A DNA stretch of 64,000 nucleotides from Gemmatimonadota bacterium (GTDB lineage Bacteria > Gemmatimonadota > Gemmatimonadetes > Gemmatimonadales > Gemmatimonadaceae). Under the pieces are notes generated by a model that did not search any database, was not told the origin of the DNA, and saw only the letters and a program-made list of their open reading frames with translations. Where the stretch lies: NCBI GenBank assembly GCA_016191225.1, contig JACPPC010000001.1, positions 1-64,000 of the forward strand. The letters run 5' to 3'. Shown here piece by piece: positions 58,832 to 64,000 of the stretch. A program made the translations under genes and the position numbers. The number at the start of each line of letters is the position of its first letter. Position 1 is the first letter of the stretch.

Positions 58832-59467
58832 CTACTTCGAGTAGAGCTCGACGACCAGCTGCTCCTGCGCCGCGATCGGGATGTTCGGGCGCGTGGGGCG
58901 CTCGAGCATCCGGCCGGTGAACGAGTCCTTGTCCACCGCGATCCACGACAGCGACGACATCCGGCTGGCCTGTTCCATCGCGCCCAGCACCGCCTGGTGC
59001 TCGCGCGACCCCTGCCGGACCCGGACTTCCATCCCCGGGTCGACGATGAAACTCGGCACGTCCACCGTGCGCCCGCCGACCTCGACGTGCCGATGGCGGA
59101 CGAGCTGGCGCGCCGACTTGCGGCTCGGCGCGAACCCCATCCGGTAGAGGATGTTGTCGAGCCGGCTCTCGAGCGTGGCGAGCAGGTTGTGCCCGGTGAT
59201 GCCGGGCTGCGAACTGACGCGCTCGAAGGTGTTGCGGAACTGACGCTCGGAGAGGCCGTAGATGCGCTTGATCTTCTGCTTCTCGCGCAGCTGCTTGGCG
59301 TACTCGCTCGCCTTGCGGCGGCGGGCCGTCGACTGGCCGTGCTGGCCGGGGGCGTAGGGGCGACGCTCCACGGGGCACTTCTCGGTGAAGCACTTGGTCC
59401 CCTTGAGGAACAGCTTGGTCCCCTCGCGGCGGCACTGGCGGCAGCTGGGTCCGGTGTAGCGGGCCAT
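58832..59467 (-). CDS. rpsD: 30S ribosomal protein S4
   Basis: A 211-residue S4 of the zinc-binding form, with four Cys near the N-terminus (SCRQCRREG and KCFTEKC). The S4 RNA-binding domain (about 98-160) includes LESRLDNILYRMGFAPSRKS and RQLVRHRHVEV. It nucleates 30S assembly and in other bacteria represses its own operon. It lies two bases after rpsK. Confidence 0.98.
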   Translation of the reverse strand: MARYTGPSCRQCRREGTKLFLKGTKCFTEKCPVERRPYAPGQHGQSTARRRKASEYAKQLREKQKIKRIYGLSERQFRNTFERVSSQPGITGHNLLATLESRLDNILYRMGFAPSRKSARQLVRHRHVEVGGRTVDVPSFIVDPGMEVRVRQGSREHQAVLGAMEQASRMSSLSWIAVDKDSFTGRMLERPTRPNIPIAAQEQLVVELYSK

Positions 59468-59469
59468 CG

Positions 59470-59847
59470 TCAGACCCTCCGGCGCTTGGGGGGACGGCAG
59501 CCGTTGTGCGGGATCGGCGTCACGTCCTTGATCGACTTGACGGTGAGCCCGGCCGAGGCCAGCGCCTGGATCGCGCTCTCGCGGCCCGACCCGGGTCCCT
59601 GCACCTTGACGTGCACGCGCCGCATCCCCGCCGAGAGCGCCTCGCGGGCACAGGCCTCGGCGGCGACGGTCGCGGCGAACGGCGTCGACTTCTTGGAGCC
59701 CTTGAAGCCGGCCTTGCCCGAGGAGCCCCAGGCGATCGTGTTGCCGTGGGCGTCCGTGATCGTGATCGTCGTGTTGTTGAAGGTCGCGCTCACGTGCGCG
59801 ATCCCCTCGGCGTCGACGACCTTCTTGGTCTTCTTCCCGATAGCCAT
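59470..59847 (-). CDS. rpsK: 30S ribosomal protein S11
   Basis: A 125-residue S11. It shows [40 protein letters not shown] and the C-terminal [16 protein letters not shown]. It sits in the small-subunit platform. The ATG shares its first base with the rpsM stop (TAATG). Confidence 0.98.
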   Translation of the reverse strand: MAIGKKTKKVVDAEGIAHVSATFNNTTITITDAHGNTIAWGSSGKAGFKGSKKSTPFAATVAAEACAREALSAGMRRVHVKVQGPGSGRESAIQALASAGLTVKSIKDVTPIPHNGCRPPKRRRV

Positions 59848-60224
59848 TACTTGGTCACCTTCTTCTTCCCGGCGATCGCGCGGCGCGGACCCTTCTTCGT
59901 GCGCGCGTTGGTGTGCGTACGCTGGCCGCGCACCGGCAGGCCGCGGCGGTGGCGAATGCCGCGGTAGGAGCCGATGTCCATCAGCCGCTTGATGTTCATG
60001 GCGACCTCCGTGCGGAGGGCGCCCTCGACGCGATGATCGCGCTCGATCACCTGGCGGAGCTTGTTGACGTCCGCGTCGGTGAGGTCCTTGACGCGGAGCG
60101 CGGCATTCACGCCCGTCTTCTCGAGGATCTCCTGCGCGGTGGCGCGGCCGATCCCGAAAATGTACGTGAGCCCGATCTCGACCTTCTTCTCGCGCGGAAG
60201 GTCAACGCCTGCGATGCGTGCCAT
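59847..60224 (-). CDS. rpsM: 30S ribosomal protein S13
   Basis: A 125-residue S13. It starts [20 protein letters not shown], has [14 protein letters not shown] and [20 protein letters not shown], and ends in a basic tail. It contacts P-site tRNA and S19. Six bases after rpmJ. Confidence 0.98.
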   Translation of the reverse strand: MARIAGVDLPREKKVEIGLTYIFGIGRATAQEILEKTGVNAALRVKDLTDADVNKLRQVIERDHRVEGALRTEVAMNIKRLMDIGSYRGIRHRRGLPVRGQRTHTNARTKKGPRRAIAGKKKVTK

Positions 60225-60230
60225 GGATGA

Positions 60231-60347
60231 TCAGCCCTGCCGCTGCTTGTGCTTGGGGTTGCGCTTGCAGATGATCCGGGTCACGCCGTTGCGCTTGACC
60301 ACCTTGCAGTGCTCGCACATCGGCTTGACGCTGCTGCGAACTTTCAC
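60231..60347 (-). CDS. rpmJ: 50S ribosomal protein L36
   Basis: A 38-residue L36 of the zinc-ribbon form ([20 protein letters not shown], then PKH). GTG at 60347 gives the universal start (M/V)[17 protein letters not shown] lies 8 bases upstream. The longer open frame to 60419 covers the leader and is not coding. It is first in the alpha operon. The usual infA and secY neighbours are absent. Confidence 0.96.
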   Translation of the reverse strand: MKVRSSVKPMCEHCKVVKRNGVTRIICKRNPKHKQRQG

Positions 60348-60372
60348 GCGGAACTCCGGTGCTTGCGTCGGT

Positions 60373-60411
60373 CGCCACGAGGGGGTGGCGAAGAGCGCCG
60401 TATTTCGGCGC
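60373..60411 (-). promoter_or_regulatory. Two leader hairpins of the alpha ribosomal operon
   Basis: GCGCCG-TATTT-CGGCGC (60395-60411) falls right at the predicted transcript start. CGCCAC-6-GTGGCG (60373-60390) follows 4 bases on. They lie between the promoter and rpmJ, where ribosomal-protein autoregulatory structures commonly occur. Confidence 0.45.
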
Positions 60412-60419
60412 AGAATCAC

Positions 60420-60448
60420 AACATAAGCAGCGTGGCGGGGTGATTCAA
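60420..60448 (-). promoter_or_regulatory. Promoter of the rpmJ-rpsM-rpsK-rpsD-rpoA-rplQ-rpmB operon
   Basis: Minus strand: -35 TTGAAT (60448-60443), 17-base spacer, -10 TATGTT (60425-60420). Start near 60412, leader about 65 bases. It lies in an AT-richer patch. The -35 overlaps an upstream hairpin at 60445-60462. Confidence 0.6.
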
Positions 60449-60462
60449 GAGCCCCCTCTTGA
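60445..60462 (-). terminator. Short hairpin after pyrF overlapping the rpmJ promoter
   Basis: TCAAGAG-4-CTCTTGA: 7-bp stem with 4-base loop CCCC, 66 bases past the pyrF stop. It may terminate the smpB-pyrF transcript. The TTGA of its arm is part of the -35 box of the next operon. Confidence 0.4.
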
Positions 60463-60527
60463 CACCGCTATCGCGCCGACGTGTACGGCCCAGGGACGGT
60501 CTTTCTTCGGGACGACCCCGCGCAGGG

Positions 60528-61226
60528 TCAGCTCCCAAGGTCCGCCGCGGCCGCGGCGAACGCCGCCGCCGGATCCGCCGCCGCCGTGACCAGGCGGCCC
60601 AGCACCACGTACGACGCGCCCGCCAGCGCCGCCTCGGAGGGGGTCACCACCCGCGCCTGATCCTGCGCCGGCGCCCCGGACACCCGCACTCCCGGGACGA
60701 GCACCCGCAGTGCGCCGGCGTGCACCTTGTCCACCCGCGCCGCCTCCATTCCGCCGCACACCACGCCGTGGCATCCAGCCCCCCGCGCGATCGCCGACAG
60801 CCGCAGCACCTCGTCGGCGACGCTCGCCACCGGACGCCCCCACCCCTCCCCGAGCTGCTCGCCCGTCAGCGACGTCAGGACGGTCACGCCAAGGACGCCG
60901 CAGCCCGACCCGTCCTGCGCACCGGCCCCTTCCACCGCGGCCGCCAGCATCCCCGCCCCGCCCGAGGCGTGCACCGTGAGCAGCGACGCCCCGTGGCGGG
61001 CTGCCGACTGTGCCGCCCCTCGCACCGTGTTCGGGATGTCGTGCAGCTTGAGGTCGAGGAAGGCCAGCTTGCCCTGTTCGCGCAGCCACGACACCACCGC
61101 CGGCCCTTCGGCGGTGAACAGCTGCAGCCCCACCTTGTACCAGGTGCAGGCCGTGCCGAGGGTCGCGACGAGGCCGCGGGCGCGCGCCAGCGAGGGGACG
61201 TCGAGGGCGACGATCGGGGTGGCCAC
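60528..61226 (-). CDS. pyrF: Orotidine 5'-phosphate decarboxylase
   Basis: A 232-residue OMP decarboxylase of the short bacterial group, last step to UMP. It starts ATPIVALDVPSL and has the catalytic D-x-K-x-x-D in FLDLKLHDIPNTV. LVPGVRVSGAPAQDQARVVT is the phosphate-binding end. GTG at 61226 is the start that fits the family. It lies 23 bases after pyrD. Confidence 0.95.
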   Translation of the reverse strand: MATPIVALDVPSLARARGLVATLGTACTWYKVGLQLFTAEGPAVVSWLREQGKLAFLDLKLHDIPNTVRGAAQSAARHGASLLTVHASGGAGMLAAAVEGAGAQDGSGCGVLGVTVLTSLTGEQLGEGWGRPVASVADEVLRLSAIARGAGCHGVVCGGMEAARVDKVHAGALRVLVPGVRVSGAPAQDQARVVTPSEAALAGASYVVLGRLVTAAADPAAAFAAAAADLGS

Positions 61227-61249
61227 GGGCGACAATCTACCCGGCCGGG

Positions 61250-62233
61250 TTACCCCGGCCACTCCAGCGCACCGCGCAGCTCGGACACCTGCGACACCCG
61301 ATGGGCCGCGAGCCATGCCTCGAGCTCCGCGACCACCTGCCCGGGGCGCCGCGGATCCTGCATGGCCGCCGTGCCGATCCCCACCAGCGTCGCCCCGGCG
61401 AGGAGGTACTGCACCGCGTCGGTGGCGCGGGCCACGCCGCCGACGCCGAGGATCGGCAGCGCGGGGAGCGCGCGATGCACCAGCCAGGTGGCGCGCACGC
61501 CGATCGGCAACAGCGCCGCCCCGCTCACGCCGCCGGTCCCGAAGCCGAGCACCGGGCGACGGGCCTCGGGGTCGATCGCGAGCCCGGGCATCGTGTTCAC
61601 CAGCGTCAGGGCGTCGGCGCCGGCATCGACTGCCACGCGAGCGGCCGCGACGAGGTCGGTGATCGCCGGCGAGAGCTTGACCAGCAGGGGCCGTTTCGTC
61701 GCGGCGCGCGCCCCCCGCACCACCGCGGCAAGGGTGGCCGCGTCGGCCCCGAACTCCACGCCACCGGCCCGCGTGTTGGGGCAGCTGACGTTCAGCTCGT
61801 ACGCCACGTGCCCGGCCAGGTCGTCGAGGCCGGCGACGACGGTGGCGAAGTCGTCGACCGTGCTCCCCACCACGTTCACGATCGTGCGCGCGCGCCGCAG
61901 GTGATCGCGGCACCAGGGGAGGTGGTCAGCGCGCACTGCCGCGAGCCCGGGGTTGGCGAGGCCGATCGCGTTGATCATCCCGCCGGGGAACTCCCCGACG
62001 CGCGGCGCGGGGGCACCGTGGCGTGGGTCGGGGCTCACGGCCTTGGTGACGAGTCCGCCGAGCGCCTCGAGGTCCATCGTGCCGGCGAGCTCGCGGCCAT
62101 AGCCGGCGGTGCCGGCGGCGAGGATGACCGGGTTCTGGAAACTGATCCCGGCGAAGTCCACGGCCAGCCGTCCCTCGAAGCGCCGCGCCGCGACGCCGGC
62201 GGCACGTGCGTTGAGGGCGGCATTGGCGCTCAC
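61250..62233 (-). CDS. pyrD: Dihydroorotate dehydrogenase, class 1B catalytic subunit
   Basis: A 327-residue FMN enzyme oxidising dihydroorotate to orotate. FAGISFQNPVILAAGTAGYG starts the barrel. A Cys, not Ser, is the catalytic base in ELNVSCPNTRAGG, which marks class 1. PILGVGGVARATDAVQYLLA binds phosphate. Class 1B needs the electron-transfer partner PyrK, which is not next to it. GTG at 62233 overlaps the amidase stop (GTGA). Confidence 0.93.
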   Translation of the reverse strand: MSANAALNARAAGVAARRFEGRLAVDFAGISFQNPVILAAGTAGYGRELAGTMDLEALGGLVTKAVSPDPRHGAPAPRVGEFPGGMINAIGLANPGLAAVRADHLPWCRDHLRRARTIVNVVGSTVDDFATVVAGLDDLAGHVAYELNVSCPNTRAGGVEFGADAATLAAVVRGARAATKRPLLVKLSPAITDLVAAARVAVDAGADALTLVNTMPGLAIDPEARRPVLGFGTGGVSGAALLPIGVRATWLVHRALPALPILGVGGVARATDAVQYLLAGATLVGIGTAAMQDPRRPGQVVAELEAWLAAHRVSQVSELRGALEWPG

Positions 62234-63459
62234 GGCTGCTGGGCTCCCACGCGGCGCTCGTAGCGGTCGAGGTACTGCATCGCCGCGTCGGCCACGGCGC
62301 CGGCGATCTCCTGCTGGCGGCGGTCGTCGTTCATCCAGTGCGCCTCCGCCGGGTTGGTGCCGAAGCCGATCTCGATCAGCACCGCCGGCATGTAGGCGGT
62401 GACGAGGACGCGAAAGCCCGCCTGCTTGACACCGCGGCTCGGGCCCGGGTGCATGCGCGCCAGCGACTGTTGCACGATCGCGGCCAGCTCGCTCGACTCC
62501 CGCAGGTGCTCGTTCTGCGCCATGTCGTTGATCACGAACGCGAGTGCGTCGTGCTTCCCCGCGTCGACGGTGGTCTCGAACCGGATTGCCTCGTTTTCCA
62601 TCCGCTCCACGCGCCGCGCGTCCTCCGTCTTCGCCTCGGCGAGGAAGTAGGTCTCGAAGCCGCGCGCGCCCCCCGGGTTCGTCCAGCCCATGTTGGCGGC
62701 GTTGACGTGCACCGAGAGGAAGAGGTCGCCGTGCTCGCGGTTGGCGATGCGCCCGCGATCGGAGAGCGCGATCAGCGTGTCGGTGGATCGCGTCATCACC
62801 ACGCGGACGCCGCGGGCGCGCAGCGACGTGGCGAGCTTCTCGGCCACGGCGAGGGTGATGTCCTTCTCGTAGATCGTGAATCGGCCGTTGATGGGGCCGT
62901 GCATGCCGTTGTCGGGGCCGCCGTGGCCGGCGTCGACCACGACCACGCGGCGGTCCCGCGGCGTGGCGGGCCGCGAGGGACGCGCCGACGCGGGCTTGCG
63001 GACCGGCTCGCGCGCCCCCGCGCCCGGGCCAACGGTGTTCGACGCCGGGGAGAACACCGTCCCGGCGCCGGCGCGCAACTCGGCGCGCGCCGGGTCCCAG
63101 GTGAGCCCGGTGGCTGTGCGCGGGAGGAGCTCGGTCACGAGCTGCAGCGGGAGCACGAGCACGCCGGCCACGAGGCGCGGCGAGGCGGAGATCGGCAGGG
63201 TGGCCCCGGCCGCGCCGGCGAAGGGGAGGCCGTCGCGGATGTCGAGCGTCGCGCCCGGCAGCGCGAGGGTCCATCGTCCCTCGGCCACCCGGCTCACCCG
63301 CCCGCCGAGCGCGGGAATGGCCTCGTCGGCGCGCACCGCCGGCGCGCCGTCCATGAGCACGATCGGCACTTCGACGGGTCGCCCGGCGCCGCGGACCACG
63401 ATCGCCCCGGGGAGCTGGAGGGCGAGGGCGAGGGCGGCGAGCGCGGCCGGGCCGGTCAT
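62230..63459 (-). CDS. amiC: N-acetylmuramoyl-L-alanine amidase (Amidase_3)
   Basis: A 409-residue secreted zinc amidase that cleaves the peptide stem from peptidoglycan. It has an N-terminal signal peptide, then a copper-amine-oxidase-like/AMIN-like domain (about 28-130), a Pro/Arg linker, and the catalytic domain (about 172-400). Zinc ligands and catalytic Glu are in VVVDAGHGGPDNG, LFLSVHVNAANMG and AVLIEIGFGTN. The ATG overlaps the smpB stop (ATGA). Confidence 0.93.
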   Translation of the reverse strand: MTGPAALAALALALQLPGAIVVRGAGRPVEVPIVLMDGAPAVRADEAIPALGGRVSRVAEGRWTLALPGATLDIRDGLPFAGAAGATLPISASPRLVAGVLVLPLQLVTELLPRTATGLTWDPARAELRAGAGTVFSPASNTVGPGAGAREPVRKPASARPSRPATPRDRRVVVVDAGHGGPDNGMHGPINGRFTIYEKDITLAVAEKLATSLRARGVRVVMTRSTDTLIALSDRGRIANREHGDLFLSVHVNAANMGWTNPGGARGFETYFLAEAKTEDARRVERMENEAIRFETTVDAGKHDALAFVINDMAQNEHLRESSELAAIVQQSLARMHPGPSRGVKQAGFRVLVTAYMPAVLIEIGFGTNPAEAHWMNDDRRQQEIAGAVADAAMQYLDRYERRVGAQQP

Positions 63460-63929
63460 CGCGGGCGCAGGGCGCGCGCGATGTCGCGCGCGGCGTCCTT
63501 CGCCTTCGCGTCGTCGCGCTTGTCGTGCAGCTTCTTGCCGCGTCCGAGCCCGATCGACACCTTGGCCAGTCCCCGCTGGAAGTACAGCTCGAGCGGCACG
63601 AGGGTGAGCCCCTTGCGCTCGACCGCCCCTATCAGACGCCGGATTTCGCCGCGGTGCAACAGGAGCTTGCGGGTCCGCGTGGGGTCGTGGTTGACGTAGC
63701 CGGCGTGGGAGTACGGCGCGATGTGCAGGTTGAGCAGGTAGAGCTCGCCGTCGCGCACGATCCCGTAGGCATCGCCGAGGTTGGCCCTGCCCGCACGCAG
63801 CGACTTCACCTCGGAGCCGAGGAGGGCGATCCCCGCCTCCCAGGTGTCGGTGATCTCGTAGTCGTGGCGGGCGCGCTTGTTCCGCGCGATCGAGGTGCGC
63901 TCCCCGGGGGCGGGCTTCGGCGAGGGCAT
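63456..63929 (-). CDS. smpB: SsrA-binding protein SmpB
   Basis: A 157-residue SmpB that brings tmRNA to stalled ribosomes. The fold is shown by NKRARHDYEITDTWEAGIAL, GSEVKSLRAGRANLGDAYGI and LHIAPYSHAGYVNHDPTRTR. The basic C-terminal tail RGKKLHDKRDDAKAKDAARD reaches into the mRNA channel. First gene of smpB-ami-pyrD-pyrF. A TAGCAT -10-like box lies near the start, without a matching -35, in 63930-64000. ssrA is not seen. Confidence 0.97.
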   Translation of the reverse strand: MPSPKPAPGERTSIARNKRARHDYEITDTWEAGIALLGSEVKSLRAGRANLGDAYGIVRDGELYLLNLHIAPYSHAGYVNHDPTRTRKLLLHRGEIRRLIGAVERKGLTLVPLELYFQRGLAKVSIGLGRGKKLHDKRDDAKAKDAARDIARALRPR

Positions 63930-64000
63930 GCGCGAATGCTAGTCGCACCGCGCGGCGCACGGCACCGCGCGCAGCGCCGGTGGCGTGGATTTCGGCGGTG

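Overview
The window is a 64 kb piece of a GC-rich (roughly 70 %) diderm bacterial chromosome. Organism (inference): most likely a member of the Gemmatimonadota. The reasons are the complete outer-membrane toolkit (LptD, BamD, Tol-Pal, TonB-plug-like and CarboxypepD_reg-like secreted proteins), an actinobacteria-like GC bias outside Actinobacteria, zinc-binding forms of ribosomal proteins S4, L28 and L36, and large Ala/Pro-rich TPR proteins. No rRNA, tRNA or CRISPR array was found. Only a transposase tail at the extreme left edge points to mobile DNA. Apart from that tail and ppiD, every recognised gene reads on the minus strand.

Layout, left to right. (1) 1-117: end of an IS30-family transposase, then repeat-rich intergenic DNA. 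(2) 295-6860: an operon TPR protein, aroQ, pepP, accB, pilT, accC with a good promoter at 6908-6937. (3) 7065-8924: ppiD, the only complete plus-strand gene, which converges on a 19-bp terminator stem. (4) 9018-13200: TPR protein, polyprenyl synthase, a DUF4321-like membrane protein, tatA. (5) 13268-18781: histidine-utilisation operon hutH, hutU, a SPASM-type radical SAM gene, hutI. (6) 18915-29885: envelope operon LysM protein, galE-like, tolQ, tolR, tolA, tolB, pal, cpoB, tatC, lptD. (7) 30100-40240: ssb; uvrB-tsaE-tsaB-rimI; radC-rsh-plug protein; two secreted paralogues. (8) 40381-56915: nucleotide-sugar genes (gmd, rmd, wbpD, wbpB, wbpE, wbpA, ugd, uxs) with carB embedded, running straight into bamD, nadD, secA. 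(9) 57021-60347: alpha ribosomal operon rpmJ-rpsM-rpsK-rpsD-rpoA-rplQ-rpmB with its own promoter. (10) 60528-63929: smpB, amidase, pyrD, pyrF.

How the genes work together. Much of the window builds or polices the envelope: Tol-Pal and CpoB for constriction, LptD for LPS insertion, BamD for outer-membrane proteins, SecA/TatA/TatC for export, PpiD for folding, and an amidase for peptidoglycan. The sugar genes can make UDP-glucuronate, UDP-xylose, UDP-GlcNAc(3NAc)A and GDP-D-rhamnose, but no glycosyltransferase, flippase or polymerase is present, so the consumers lie elsewhere.

Gene packing is extreme: 17 junctions share a 4-base ATGA or GTGA stop/start overlap, so translational coupling is the rule. 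No single dramatic new system stands out. The most unusual items are the radical SAM gene inside the hut operon, the barrel-less TonB-plug-like protein, the pilT gene between accB and accC, the secreted tandem paralogues, and a perfect 22-bp palindrome at the tolQ start.
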